The notes: generated from the letters alone by a model not told the origin. 64,000 bases of DNA from Bacillus kexueae (GCF_022809095.1 NZ_JALAZE010000001.1:434001-498000), one strand, 5' to 3'. Shown: positions 41,626 to 50,722, counted from the stretch's first letter. Numbers and translations: made by a program.

Positions 41626-42615
41626 TTAGTCGTTTGCGATTGCTTCCGCAACGAGTTCAAATGATTTTTTCTTCGCTTCGAAGTCGTAGGTGATGGTAAC
41701 GAGCATGATTTCGTTTGTTTGGAATCGTTCGCTTAGTTTGTAGAGCTCGTCACGAACTTTTTGTGGTGAGCCAACAATCATCCGCTTGCGGTTTTCCAGT
41801 AGTCGCATTTTTTCATAGGTGCTGTATGTGTATGCCATCGCTTTTTCTGGGCTCGGTGTTCCTTTTCGCGGAACGCCTTGTTCGAGTAAGACGATGGATA
41901 AGTCAAGGCTTGAAGCAATTTCGTTCGCTTTGTCGTCGGTTTCGGCGCAAATGACGAAGACAGACACCATATTTTTTGGCGCTTGCAAGATGTTGGATGG
42001 CTTGAAACGTTTCATGTATAAATACATGTATTGTTCCCCGCCTTGTCCGTTAATGAATTGGGCAAAGGAATATGGCAGTCCTTTTTCCGCTGCAAGGATG
42101 GCACTTTGCGGGCTTGAGCCGAGAAGCCATACTTCTGGTTTTGTTTGAATCATTGGTGAAGCTTTTACGCGCGGGTCTTCATCTGATAAATAAGCAAACA
42201 AATCATCGATTTGCTCTGGAAAGCGATCGACATCGCGCGGACGGCCATCTTGTAACGCATACGTTGCAGCTGGCATTCCACCTGGTGCTCTTCCAATTCC
42301 TAAATCGATGCGGTTCGGGTTTAACCCTTCAAGCACACGAAAGTTTTCTGCCACTTTATATGGACTGTAATGAGGAAGCATGACGCCTCCTGAACCGACA
42401 CGAATCGAACTCGTTTTCGCGGCAATATGTGAAATCAGTACTTCTGGTGACGATCCAGCTAAGCTATGAGAGTCGTGGTGTTCGGAAACCCAAAATCGTT
42501 GATAACCTAGCTTTTCGACATGCTTTGCTAAATCGACTGTATGTTTAAGTGCCTGCTCTTTTGTCTCCCCTTCAGAAACCGGGGATTGGTCGAGTACACT
42601 CAATTTTAATGCCAT
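41626..42615 (-). CDS. LLM-class flavin-dependent monooxygenase (luciferase-like)
   Basis: A 329-residue bacterial-luciferase-like TIM-barrel protein using reduced FMN. Hallmarks: LSVLDQSPVSEGETKEQAL, YQRFWVSEHHDSHSLAGSSP, RVGSGGVMLPHYSPYKVAE, RIDLGIGRAPGG and the C-terminal IMLVTITYD. These match the MsnO8-like or YceB-type LLM oxidoreductases of unknown substrate. RBS AAGGAGCTGG. It follows a TetR gene by 74 nt and an MBL hydrolase gene on the same strand; the gap includes a TTGACCGACCGTCCAA motif that might be a TetR-type site, although its symmetry is poor. Confidence 0.88.
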   Translation of the reverse strand: MALKLSVLDQSPVSEGETKEQALKHTVDLAKHVEKLGYQRFWVSEHHDSHSLAGSSPEVLISHIAAKTSSIRVGSGGVMLPHYSPYKVAENFRVLEGLNPNRIDLGIGRAPGGMPAATYALQDGRPRDVDRFPEQIDDLFAYLSDEDPRVKASPMIQTKPEVWLLGSSPQSAILAAEKGLPYSFAQFINGQGGEQYMYLYMKRFKPSNILQAPKNMVSVFVICAETDDKANEIASSLDLSIVLLEQGVPRKGTPSPEKAMAYTYSTYEKMRLLENRKRMIVGSPQKVRDELYKLSERFQTNEIMLVTITYDFEAKKKSFELVAEAIAND

Positions 42616-42689
42616 TGATTCCAGCTCCTTTTTTCGAAACTGATATCATTATCATTCGATTTTGACCGACCGTCCAATAATATGCTCAT

Positions 42690-43241
42690 TTAACCCTTCA
42701 GAATAACCCCCTTCACATATCGCTCTAGCACATATGAAATGCTTTCATCCACTGAAATCGGGATTTGGAATCCGTCGCTTTTTTCAATTGTTGTAAAGCC
42801 GTGCAGAAGGCTTCGAAACCCTCTGACAACGTGGACTTTTTCTGTTTCGTCGAGTGGAAATGGTTCTAAAATGGTCAAGATGAGGCTTACGATGTCTTCT
42901 CCAACTTTTTCTCGGGCTGGCGCTAAGAAGATCGCTTCATACAATCCTGGGCGTTTTCGGGCAAAAGTAAGGTAGGCATTTCCGATAGCCATTAGCGCAT
43001 CCTCTTTAGCTTTACCGGCGGACGCTTTTAACATTGCTTGGTAAAGCTCTGTTAATCCGTATTTAGCCACGTTTTGGCGAAGGTCTTGAAGGTCGTTGAT
43101 GTGGTGGTAAAGGGACGGTGGACGAATGTCTAATCGCTTCGCAAGGTGGGCCATCGATAATGCCTCGACTCCTTCTTCATCGATCAGGGAAACCGCCTCT
43201 TCTACAATCGTTTGTATCGTGAGACTTCGTTTCTGTGTCAT
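42690..43241 (-). CDS. TetR/AcrR-family regulator
   Basis: A 183-residue regulator. The helix-turn-helix is VSLIDEEGVEALSMAHLAKR followed by LDIRPPSLYHHINDLQDL, residues about 15-50. The C-terminal ligand domain has the AYLTFARKRPGLYEAIF pattern of the WHG (TetR_C_33-like) group. GGGGGAG precedes the ATG. It follows the MBL gene by 12 nt and precedes the LLM gene; autoregulation through the palindrome at 43976 is likely. Confidence 0.88.
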   Translation of the reverse strand: MTQKRSLTIQTIVEEAVSLIDEEGVEALSMAHLAKRLDIRPPSLYHHINDLQDLRQNVAKYGLTELYQAMLKASAGKAKEDALMAIGNAYLTFARKRPGLYEAIFLAPAREKVGEDIVSLILTILEPFPLDETEKVHVVRGFRSLLHGFTTIEKSDGFQIPISVDESISYVLERYVKGVILKG

Positions 43242-43253
43242 TTTCTCTCCCCC

Positions 43254-43955
43254 TTACGTCCGCAATGCTTCTTTGATGCTTTGCTTCATTTTTCCCAACG
43301 GTTGTTCTAGCATTTTTCCGTGCCCAACTGCTAGTATGCTTGCTTCATAGGTTAAGAGCTTTTCGGCACTTTTCACGGCTTCTTGTCGGTCCCATGTCGC
43401 CCATGCTGGAAATGGGAATAGTGGCTTCACCTTTCCTGCAACAGCGATTCCGCCTCTTGTTTGAAAGGCATCGCCAACAATTAGAGCGTTCGTACGCTGG
43501 TCAAAAAATGACAGGGAACCGGGGGTATGACCGGGTGTTTCAATCGTGAGAAGTGAACCGATTTCATCGCCTTCTTGAAGAGTATGATCCGGTATTGTTT
43601 TGATGTTTTTCGGAACTCCCCCGCGAATGGGAGTATCAATTACTTCATTAATGCGTGTCACATCTCCATTTAGCCATAATGCATCTAAATGCGAGCAATA
43701 AACCTTTGCTTCAGGAAACGCTCGTTTAACTTGATCAAGCGCCCCGACATGGTCTTCGTGCGCATGCGTTAAAAAGATTTTCGTAATGGGCTTCCCTAAT
43801 TTTTTTGCGAACGAGCCGATCCCTCGGTGACTATATGGCAATGCCGCATCGAATAGAAACAATTCCTTTTCTTCCTCCATCACATAACAGTTAACCGGAA
43901 ACGTTCTCGGTAGAAACGATAGCTGATACAGTGATTTCACCTTCGTGACCTTCAT
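43254..43955 (-). CDS. MBL-fold metallo-hydrolase
   Basis: A 233-residue metallo-beta-lactamase-fold hydrolase. The metal-binding motif is THAHEDHVGALD; further ligands are in ETPGHTPGSLSF and IVGDAF, and AVGHGKML. This is a general glyoxalase II or lactonase-like type; a substrate is not evident. GGAGG precedes two adjacent ATG codons (43958 and 43955); spacing favours the second. First gene of the MBL / TetR / LLM group. Confidence 0.87.
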   Translation of the reverse strand: MKVTKVKSLYQLSFLPRTFPVNCYVMEEEKELFLFDAALPYSHRGIGSFAKKLGKPITKIFLTHAHEDHVGALDQVKRAFPEAKVYCSHLDALWLNGDVTRINEVIDTPIRGGVPKNIKTIPDHTLQEGDEIGSLLTIETPGHTPGSLSFFDQRTNALIVGDAFQTRGGIAVAGKVKPLFPFPAWATWDRQEAVKSAEKLLTYEASILAVGHGKMLEQPLGKMKQSIKEALRT

Positions 43956-43975
43956 CATCCATCCTCCTATTATTA

Positions 43976-43990
43976 CCTAATCGTATTAGG
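43976..43990. promoter_or_regulatory. Palindromic operator upstream of the MBL / TetR operon
   Basis: CCTAAT-CGT-ATTAGG lies between a minus-strand TATAAT (about 44005-44010) and the start of the MBL gene. Its position would let a repressor stop transcription of the MBL-TetR operon. The TetR protein encoded two genes away is the inferred ligand. Confidence 0.55.
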
Positions 43991-44152
43991 CACATTCTAA
44001 TATCATTATACACTTAAATTCTCTAAAATTGACAAAAAATACTTTCAATTCCGCCTTTTCCAAAAAACCTTTTCTTAAAATAATTTTCGTATATAATATT
44101 AAAATAGTTTCTAGTAAATTATTAGAAAATTTCAAAATAAGGGGGAAATTGG

Positions 44153-45688
44153 ATGAGCACTGCATCAAACGCGGAGAAAAAAGGCTTCGTTACGCGCTCC
44201 CTTGATTGGATTGAGCGTGTTGGAAACAAACTTCCGCATCCAATTACATTGTTTTTCATTTTCGCAGGATTAGTTGTATTAGCTTCTGCACTTTTCTCAT
44301 CTCTTGGTGTATCTGTAGATGATCCTGCCTCTGAAACAGGGAAACTAGAAGTATTCAACCTGTTAAGTAAAGAAGGAATTCAATACATGTTCGAAAGTGC
44401 CGTTTCGAACTTCACGGGCTTCGCTCCACTCGGTACCGTTCTTGTGACGATGCTAGGGATTGGACTTGCTGAGCGCACTGGACTGATTAGCGCGGCATTA
44501 AAAGCTCTTGTTACTTCAGTACCGAAGCAATTAATTACTGCAGCTCTTGTATTCGGTGGAGTTATGTCATCGATGGCTGCAGATGCTGGTTATGTTGTAT
44601 TAACGCCACTTGGAGCCGTATTATTCGCAGGGTTAGGTCGCCATCCGTTAGCTGGTTTAGCTGCGGCTTTCGCTGGTGTATCCGGTGGATTCAGTGCGAA
44701 CCTACTATTAACATCACTTGATCCGCTTCTTGGTGGATTAACGATTGAAGCGGCTGCGATCCTTGATCCAGCTTACGCTGAGCAAATGAACTATGCGATG
44801 AACTATTATTTCATGATCGCATCTGTGTTCCTTTTAACCATTGTTGGTACGATTGTGACAGAGAAAGTAATTGAACCTCGCTTAGGAAAATATGAGGGAG
44901 ATGTAACAGAAGAAGTAGACCATTTAAAACCTATTGAGAAAAAAGGATTATGGGCTGCACTTATTTCTATTATTGTCACTTCCGTTTTCTTAATTTTATT
45001 AGCAATTCCAGGTTTTGGACCACTTGGTGGAGAAGGCAAATTTGTTGATTCTCCATTCTTAAAGAACTTAGTACCTGTTCTCTTAATCTTCTTCTTAATC
45101 CCGGGTCTTGTATACGGTATTGTAACGAAGGAGATTAAAAACGATAAAGATGTCGCAAACCATCTTGGTGAGACGATGTCAACAATGGGTATGTATATCG
45201 TGTTAGCCTTTGCAGCAGGTCAATTCGTTGCATACTTCAATCACACAAACCTTGGTCGTATTTTAGCGATTTCAGGTGCTGACTTCTTAGATAAAATCGG
45301 TTTTACAGGGCTTCCATTAGCGATTGCCTTTATGATTGTTACTGGTTTCATTAACTTATTCATCGGTAGTGCGTCAGCAAAATGGGCGATTATGGCTCCG
45401 GTATTCGTTCCGATTATGATGCAATTCGGTTATTCACCAGAATTCACTCAAACGTTATACCGTATTGCTGACTCAACAACTAACATCATTTCACCGTTAA
45501 TGCCATACTTTGCAATCGTAATTGCGTTTGCGCAAAAGTATGACAAACGTGTTGGAATTGGTACATTAATTTCTACGATGCTTCCATATTCGATCGCATT
45601 CTCAATCGTATGGACAGTCGTATTAATTATCTGGATGCTTATTGGTTTACCAATTGGACCTGGCGCGCCAGTATACTACGGTGGTTAA
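44153..45688 (+). CDS. AbgT-family transporter (p-aminobenzoyl-glutamate type)
   Basis: A 511-residue integral membrane protein with many helices. It opens with LDWIERVGNKLPHPITLFFI, the AbgT/YdaH N-terminal hallmark. Others are GLAERTGLISAALKALV, VVLTPLGAVLFAGLGRHPLAG and GSASAKWAIMAPVFVPIMMQ, plus the C-terminal ADSTTNIISPLMPYF. Family members import aminobenzoyl-glutamate or export sulfonamide-like drugs. The direction of transport is not decidable. RBS is AAGGGGGAA. Confidence 0.9.
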   Translation: MSTASNAEKKGFVTRSLDWIERVGNKLPHPITLFFIFAGLVVLASALFSSLGVSVDDPASETGKLEVFNLLSKEGIQYMFESAVSNFTGFAPLGTVLVTMLGIGLAERTGLISAALKALVTSVPKQLITAALVFGGVMSSMAADAGYVVLTPLGAVLFAGLGRHPLAGLAAAFAGVSGGFSANLLLTSLDPLLGGLTIEAAAILDPAYAEQMNYAMNYYFMIASVFLLTIVGTIVTEKVIEPRLGKYEGDVTEEVDHLKPIEKKGLWAALISIIVTSVFLILLAIPGFGPLGGEGKFVDSPFLKNLVPVLLIFFLIPGLVYGIVTKEIKNDKDVANHLGETMSTMGMYIVLAFAAGQFVAYFNHTNLGRILAISGADFLDKIGFTGLPLAIAFMIVTGFINLFIGSASAKWAIMAPVFVPIMMQFGYSPEFTQTLYRIADSTTNIISPLMPYFAIVIAFAQKYDKRVGIGTLISTMLPYSIAFSIVWTVVLIIWMLIGLPIGPGAPVYYGG

Positions 45689-45699
45689 TTTTAAAATGA

Positions 45700-45735
45700 A
45701 AAAGAAGTGTGATTTTCGTCACACTTCTTTTTTTA
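45700..45735. terminator. Bidirectional terminator between abgT-like and YhgE/Pip-like genes
   Basis: AAAGAAGTGTGA and TCACACTTCTTT form a 12-bp stem around TTTTCG with T-runs on both strands, between convergent genes. Confidence 0.85.
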
Positions 45736-45737
45736 TG

Positions 45738-46925
45738 TTATCCCTCAATCTTTTCATGAATGACTTCACTTTTCTTTACACGAGTAGATACGATGACGGC
45801 GATACTACCGATACCAATCCACACGAGCGTGGAAAGAGAAGAGTTCCAAGATAATGGTTTTCCGAAGAAAAATAACTCCCGCAAGCCATCAACCATAAAG
45901 CGCATTGGTAACCATGAGTGTATCCAATCGCGGTAAAATGGCGACAACATCTCAGGGGCCATCGCAAGAAGCGGAGCGCCAAAAAATAGCAATAACACGA
46001 AGATTGGCATCCCTTTAAACCCGATTAGTGATAGAACGGCTAAAATCATAACATAAAAGCTAAAAGCAGCAATAGTTAAAAACAGTGCTGTATCCATAAA
46101 TTGTGGAATATGAAACCCTACCATTACATCCGCAAGCCACGTTAAACCAAAGCCGATCACAAATGAAGTGACAACTCCAATTGAGATTTGTGCTAGTTTC
46201 ATTAGGAAGGTTTCTTTCCGGTTCGTACTTCCCATCTTAGTCGATACAATAAAAATGAGTGCTGCACTTGCTAAACTTGCCATCCAAAGTGGCTGGAACA
46301 TGGAAACAGGAGCATTTCCGTTTGCACTATTTGGTCCAACTTCATGAACATTCGTCACAACTTTTGTAATCGGCGTTGCTAAAGCTTCTGCTTGTTTTAC
46401 ACTAAGCATTGCACCTTGTTGCTCAAACTGTGTCAATAATTGTGTACGTACGTTATTCGACACATTGTCTACCACTCCATTAAGTACTTGGCTGGCAATT
46501 GTTGCCGCTGCTGTGTTCATCCCTTGGTTAATATAAATGTGAAGTTCAGCAGCAGAGGGTGAATGAGTTCGTAAGCTTGCCTGCATTTTGCTAAAATCAC
46601 TTGGAATGACAAGTGCCGCATAATATGCTTGATCATCCATCCCTTTTTGCACTTCTTCAAGAGATACTACACTTACCCATTTGACGAGTGGTTCTTCATC
46701 GGAAGTACTAGGCGTGTTCGTTAAAATCATCTCTACCATCGTATCTCCCATGTTCATTGTTGACTGATTCGGCAATTCGACTCCTTCATCTTCATTAACA
46801 ATGGCAATCGGCAAATTTTTCGGTTCAGGTTGTACCGAAGGAAAAAGAGTTAATGCAAATAAAAAAATAACGGCAAAAGCAATAATTGGTGACAACAACA
46901 CTTGCTTATTTTTCAATAAGGTCAT
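45738..46925 (-). CDS. YhgE/Pip-like ABC-2-type membrane protein
   Basis: A 395-residue membrane protein: one N-terminal helix (about 9-29), a large external domain of 170 residues containing LPIAIVNEDEGVELPN and AALVIPSDFSKM, then five C-terminal helices. This layout and these phrases are those of YhgE/Pip-type proteins, which are related to ABC-2 permeases and include phage-receptor homologues. The start at 46925 has GGAGG eight nt upstream; longer frames run through the operator. Expression is probably controlled by the two palindromes that bracket its promoter. Confidence 0.8.
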   Translation of the reverse strand: MTLLKNKQVLLSPIIAFAVIFLFALTLFPSVQPEPKNLPIAIVNEDEGVELPNQSTMNMGDTMVEMILTNTPSTSDEEPLVKWVSVVSLEEVQKGMDDQAYYAALVIPSDFSKMQASLRTHSPSAAELHIYINQGMNTAAATIASQVLNGVVDNVSNNVRTQLLTQFEQQGAMLSVKQAEALATPITKVVTNVHEVGPNSANGNAPVSMFQPLWMASLASAALIFIVSTKMGSTNRKETFLMKLAQISIGVVTSFVIGFGLTWLADVMVGFHIPQFMDTALFLTIAAFSFYVMILAVLSLIGFKGMPIFVLLLFFGAPLLAMAPEMLSPFYRDWIHSWLPMRFMVDGLRELFFFGKPLSWNSSLSTLVWIGIGSIAVIVSTRVKKSEVIHEKIEG

Positions 46926-46948
46926 TTCAATTACCTCCAAATTAGTTA

Positions 46949-47019
46949 GTGAGTGATTACTCACTTATATGTTATTCATGCACCCCCTGGAAGTCAACAT
47001 AAAAATGAGTGATTACTCA
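46949..47019 (-). promoter_or_regulatory. Promoter flanked by two TGAGTGATTACTCA operators
   Basis: GTGAGTGATTACTCAC (46949-46964) and TGAGTGATTACTCA (47006-47019) share a core whose arms GAGT/ACTC are inverted repeats around GATT. Between them on the minus strand TTGACT (46997-46992) and TAACAT (46974-46969) are separated by exactly 17 nt. So one operator lies upstream of -35 and the other just after -10. The form is typical of TetR-family sites, but no TetR gene is adjacent. Confidence 0.75.
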
Positions 47020-47033
47020 CATTTTTTATAAAC

Positions 47034-47066
47034 AAAAAAAAGCAAAACTTGATATGTTTTGCTTTA
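47034..47066 (-). terminator. Intrinsic terminator of the CNNM/CorC-type gene
   Basis: AAAGCAAAAC and GTTTTGCTTT form the stem with a 7-nt loop, followed by TTTTG on the minus strand. Confidence 0.8.
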
Positions 47067-47072
47067 ACGGCA

Positions 47073-48374
47073 TTATTTCTCTTCTTCTTTTTTTGTTATT
47101 TCAACTTGTTGTATTTGCCGCCCTTCCATTTGCAAGACTTGAAACGTATAGTTCTCAAACGTTATCGAATCACCTTCTTTAATGTCAAAGTGATTCGTTA
47201 AAATCCACCCACCAATTGTATCGACATCTTCTTCAATTGTCGTTTGGAGCATTTCATTCACGTCCCGCAATAATACTTTTCCATCGACAATGAAGGTTTT
47301 TTCACCTTCTTTTTGCACCATCGGCACTTCATCGACATCAAACTCATCTTGAATCTCTCCGACAATTTCCTCTAATATATCTTCGACCGTCACAAGCCCT
47401 GATGTCCCACCGTATTCGTCCACTAAGATGGCCATATGTACACGTTCTCGCTGCATTTTTACGAGTAAGTCATGAATAGGAATCGTTTCAATTACTTGGA
47501 TAATTGGGCGAATATAATCGGTTAGCTGACGATCCATCGTTGAAGCATCGTGATGACAGTCGGTTAAAATTTCTTTAATATTGACAAGACCGATGACATG
47601 GTCTTTATCCCCGTTCATCACGGGAAAGCGCGTGTATTTTTCGTTCTTGATCGTGTTTAAAACAACTGCCATCGATTCGTGTTGATCAAAGGCAATAATT
47701 TCTCTTCTCGGCACCATAATTTCCTTTGCAATGCGGTCATCAAACGTAAAGATATTGTTCACGAATTTGTACTCGGACTGATTGATTTCCCCACTTTTGT
47801 AGCTTTCAGACAAAATTAATAATAGCTCATCTTCAGAATGTGCCGTTTCATGATCAACTTCATGCTTTATGCCAATGAGCTTGGATACATAACGTGCCGA
47901 ACCGTTCAACGCATGGATAATGGGATACATTAGTTTATAAAACAAAATTAACGGTCGCGAAAACATTAACGTCACTTTTTCAGATCGTTGAATGGCATAC
48001 GTCTTCGGTGCCAGCTCCCCGATGACAACGTGAAAAAACGTGATCAACGAAAAGGCAATCGCAAACGACAACACTCCTGCCACCGATTCTGTTACATTCA
48101 TTCGAACGAATAGCGGATGCAATAAATGCTCCACCGTCGGCTCCCCAAGCCAACCAAGCCCGAGCGAAGTCAACGTAATTCCAAGCTGACAAGCCGACAA
48201 ATATTCATCTAAGTTAGAAAGAACCTTCATCGCCGCAACCGCTCGCCCATTTCCTTCTGCCACAAGCTGCTCAATCCGCGTTCGTCTCACCTTTACAATC
48301 GCAAACTCTGACGAAACAAAAAAGGCCGTGAGCGAAATCAACACAACAATTAAAAATAAATTTAAAAATTCCAC
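47073..48374 (-). CDS. CNNM/CorC-type (HlyC/CorC) transporter with CBS domains
   Basis: A 433-residue protein. An N-terminal DUF21 membrane domain (about 1-190, with SEFAIVKVRRTRIEQL and LGITLTSLGLGWLGEP), two CBS domains (about 205-335, IMVPRREIIAFD and VDEYGGTSGLVTVED) and a C-terminal CorC_HlyC domain (about 350-430). Such proteins are linked to Mg2+ or Co2+ export. It starts with GTG. A much stronger Shine-Dalgarno (AAAGGAGGTGACC) lies about 35 nt further upstream and out of frame, so the start is less secure than the rest. Confidence 0.85.
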   Translation of the reverse strand: MEFLNLFLIVVLISLTAFFVSSEFAIVKVRRTRIEQLVAEGNGRAVAAMKVLSNLDEYLSACQLGITLTSLGLGWLGEPTVEHLLHPLFVRMNVTESVAGVLSFAIAFSLITFFHVVIGELAPKTYAIQRSEKVTLMFSRPLILFYKLMYPIIHALNGSARYVSKLIGIKHEVDHETAHSEDELLLILSESYKSGEINQSEYKFVNNIFTFDDRIAKEIMVPRREIIAFDQHESMAVVLNTIKNEKYTRFPVMNGDKDHVIGLVNIKEILTDCHHDASTMDRQLTDYIRPIIQVIETIPIHDLLVKMQRERVHMAILVDEYGGTSGLVTVEDILEEIVGEIQDEFDVDEVPMVQKEGEKTFIVDGKVLLRDVNEMLQTTIEEDVDTIGGWILTNHFDIKEGDSITFENYTFQVLQMEGRQIQQVEITKKEEEK

Positions 48375-48629
48375 AACGTTTCTCTACCTTGATGGCTAGA
48401 GAGGTCACCTCCTTTAAACCACGTGAAGACGATACTCATAGGTTTACCAATTAAAAGAGGAATCATCCAACAAGGAAACAACGTTTCTTTTATACGAAAA
48501 AAGTTTGCTCCTTGACTGCCTATTAAAAAGAGTGAAGTATGTTTCGAAGGTAAATGGAAATTTATGTTGAAACCAATTTATAATCCACGAATGAGAAATT
48601 GGATTTTTTCAAAATAAGGGGGAAGTAAT

Positions 48630-49079
48630 GTGAGAAAAAAACTGTTGTTGTTGATTGTGTTTAGTATTGTTTTTGTAATGGCTGCTTGTAAATCGGAAGA
48701 AACAATTAAAGAAGAAAAATGGGAAGAAAATAGCCCGACTTTTACGAATGAGTATGGGGAGATGTTTGGAAAAGAAGGTAGTATTGGAATTATTGGTTCT
48801 AAAACGGTTACAAAAAATGGACAAAAGTGGATGTGGCATTTTTGGGGAACAGAAGATATATCTTACAAAGAATGGGAAGTAAAAGCCTTTAAACAAGGCG
48901 AAGAAGAAGCGGTAAATCCATTAACATCTAAAGATGAACAATTAACTCCTCGTGGTGATGAAATAAGTGGACACGCTCGTTCATCAGTATTGTTTCCTTC
49001 ATCAGGACTATGGAAGTTAAAGGTTTATATTGATGGAGAATATTTTGATGAAATTATTGTAGATATTACTCAGGAATGA
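48630..49079 (+). CDS. Lipoprotein of unknown function (DUF4871-like)
   Basis: A 149-residue lipoprotein with signal ending VFVMAAC (lipid Cys20). The mature part includes EGSIGIIGSKTVTKNGQKWM followed by WHFWG, and an Ig-like C-terminal strand set (SGLWKLKVYIDGEYFDEIIV). This resembles DUF4871 proteins of Bacillus, from memory. GTG start with AAGGGGGAAG upstream. Monocistronic. Confidence 0.65.
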   Translation: MRKKLLLLIVFSIVFVMAACKSEETIKEEKWEENSPTFTNEYGEMFGKEGSIGIIGSKTVTKNGQKWMWHFWGTEDISYKEWEVKAFKQGEEEAVNPLTSKDEQLTPRGDEISGHARSSVLFPSSGLWKLKVYIDGEYFDEIIVDITQE

Positions 49080-49103
49080 TTAGAAGGGAAGCCAAACGAT
49101 GAA

Positions 49104-49134
49104 AAACGCTTGGAGAAAATCCAAGCGTTTATAA
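49104..49134 (+). terminator. Probable terminator of the lipoprotein gene
   Basis: AAACGCTTGG and CCAAGCGTTT form a 10-bp stem around AGAAAAT; the following T-run is short (TTTATAAG). Confidence 0.68.
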
Positions 49135-49186
49135 GTGCTAAATGAAATGTTAAATACTTTGCAATTTGGAACAGACCTTTATCCCC

Positions 49187-50554
49187 TTACAGTTTTAGCT
49201 TTCTCATTTTATCTGCAACAAATTCTACATCGGTGCCAACAATGACTTGAACATTCGTCTGATTCACTTTGATTACACCTTTGGCCCCACTTTGTTTGAG
49301 CGCTGCTTCATTCACTTTGCTCATCTCTTTCACTTGAAGACGCAATCTCGTCGTACAGTTCTCAATGGAGATGATGTTTGATTCTCCTCCTAAATAGTCC
49401 ATAAAAGACTTCGCCATGTTCTCATAACGATCGGACTTTTCACTGCCAACTGCCTCTACACTCTCTTCCTCATCCTCTCGGCCAGGTGTTTTTAAATTTA
49501 ACGTCTTAATTAAAAACGTAAACACAACAAAATAAATGATTCCATAAACAACTCCGACACCAAGAAGTAAGAGTGGCTTTGTTGCAATGCCGAAATTCAA
49601 GAAAAAGTCAATGGCACCTGCTGAGAAGCTAAATCCATGACGAATTTCTAACATATAGGCGATAGCCATTGAACTACCAGTTAAGAGTGCATGCACTACG
49701 TATAACACGGGTGATAAAAACATAAACGAAAATTCAATTGGCTCTGTAATCCCAGTTAAAAAAGAAGTTAAAGCTAAGCTTAAGAGCATTCCAGTTACTT
49801 GCGCTCGTTTCTCTTTTTTCGCTGTTACAATCATGGCGAGCGTCGCCGCAGGTAACCCAAACATCATGATTGGGAAAAATCCAGCTTGGAATATACCAGC
49901 GGATGGATCTCCTGCAAAGAAACGACTAATATCTCCCGTTGCTCCATTGTATTCCCCAAACACAAACCATAAAAACGTGTTAAGGACATGGTGCAACCCA
50001 ATTGGAATTAACAATCGATTTAAAAAGCCAAATACTCCGACTCCAAATGCCCCTGCTCCAATAATCCATTCTCCAAGTCCATTAATTCCTGCTTGAATCG
50101 GTGGCCAGACGTACCCGAATAATCCGGCTAACAACACCATCGTAGCAGCTGTAACAATCGGTACAAATCGGCGACCTGAAAAGAACCCGAGCCAATCAGG
50201 TAGCTTTAAATCATGAAATCGATTGTACAATAATCCCGCGATAACACCTGCTAATATTCCACCTAAAACAGACATATTAATCGTGTCATCAATTGCTTTC
50301 GTTCCTTCTGTTAATACGAAGTACCCAATCGCCCCTGCAAGCCCTGCTGCTCCATTGCTATCTTTTGAAAATCCAATCGCAACACCAATCGCAAAAATAA
50401 GGGCAAGATTGGCGAATACAGCATTTCCCGCAGCTGCGATAAATGGAATGTTTAATAAATCCGGCTGACCTAAACGCAATAACAACCCCGCCGCAGGTAA
50501 TACAGCAATGGGAAGCATTAACGCTTTTCCTATCCTTTGTAAAAAGGCTAACAT
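49187..50554 (-). CDS. nagP: N-acetylglucosamine-specific PTS enzyme IICB
   Basis: A 455-residue PTS transporter. The EIIC domain (about 1-365) opens with AFLQRIGKALMLPIAVLPAA and holds the substrate-site loop GITEPIEFSFMFLSP. The EIIB domain (about 375-455) has the phosphorylatable Cys in ENCTTRLRLQV. No EIIA domain is present, so a separate IIA from another system must supply the phosphate. The start at 50554 (MLAFLQRIGK) follows GGGGGATTC. Divergent from nagA with NagR operators between; GlcNAc specificity is inferred from this context and the sequence. Confidence 0.9.
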   Translation of the reverse strand: MLAFLQRIGKALMLPIAVLPAAGLLLRLGQPDLLNIPFIAAAGNAVFANLALIFAIGVAIGFSKDSNGAAGLAGAIGYFVLTEGTKAIDDTINMSVLGGILAGVIAGLLYNRFHDLKLPDWLGFFSGRRFVPIVTAATMVLLAGLFGYVWPPIQAGINGLGEWIIGAGAFGVGVFGFLNRLLIPIGLHHVLNTFLWFVFGEYNGATGDISRFFAGDPSAGIFQAGFFPIMMFGLPAATLAMIVTAKKEKRAQVTGMLLSLALTSFLTGITEPIEFSFMFLSPVLYVVHALLTGSSMAIAYMLEIRHGFSFSAGAIDFFLNFGIATKPLLLLGVGVVYGIIYFVVFTFLIKTLNLKTPGREDEEESVEAVGSEKSDRYENMAKSFMDYLGGESNIISIENCTTRLRLQVKEMSKVNEAALKQSGAKGVIKVNQTNVQVIVGTDVEFVADKMRKLKL

Positions 50555-50628
50555 CAAGAATCCCCCTTTTCCCACTTTTGAAAGCGGTTCATTTTTCTTG
50601 TAATCAAATCTTAACACCAAATTAATAT

Positions 50629-50722
50629 AGTTGTCTATACCATTTTATTATTTATACCTCAAATAATAACTAAATTTACGGTTAAGTGGTATAGACATCT
50701 ATAATTAATAAGTGGTACACTA
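50629..50722. promoter_or_regulatory. NagR (dre-type) operators in the nagP/nagA divergent region
   Basis: AGTTGTCTATACCATT at 50629-50644 and AGTGGTATAGACATCT at 50685-50700 match the NagR/DasR consensus (AGTGGTCTAGACCACT type), each with a few mismatches. A weaker AGTGGTACACTA is at 50711-50722. A TATAAT (50700-50705) for nagA overlaps the second site, and on the minus strand a TAAGAT box for nagP lies beyond the first. This supports repression of both operons by NagR. Confidence 0.78.

Noticed and set aside
42639-42689. TTGACCGACCGTCCAA as a TetR operator upstream of the LLM gene
   Set aside because: Symmetry is poor; kept only as a remark in the LLM entry.
48375-48629. Mg2+ riboswitch (M-box) upstream of the CNNM/CorC gene
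   Set aside because: Only a short hairpin is visible; the length and conserved helices of an M-box are not seen.
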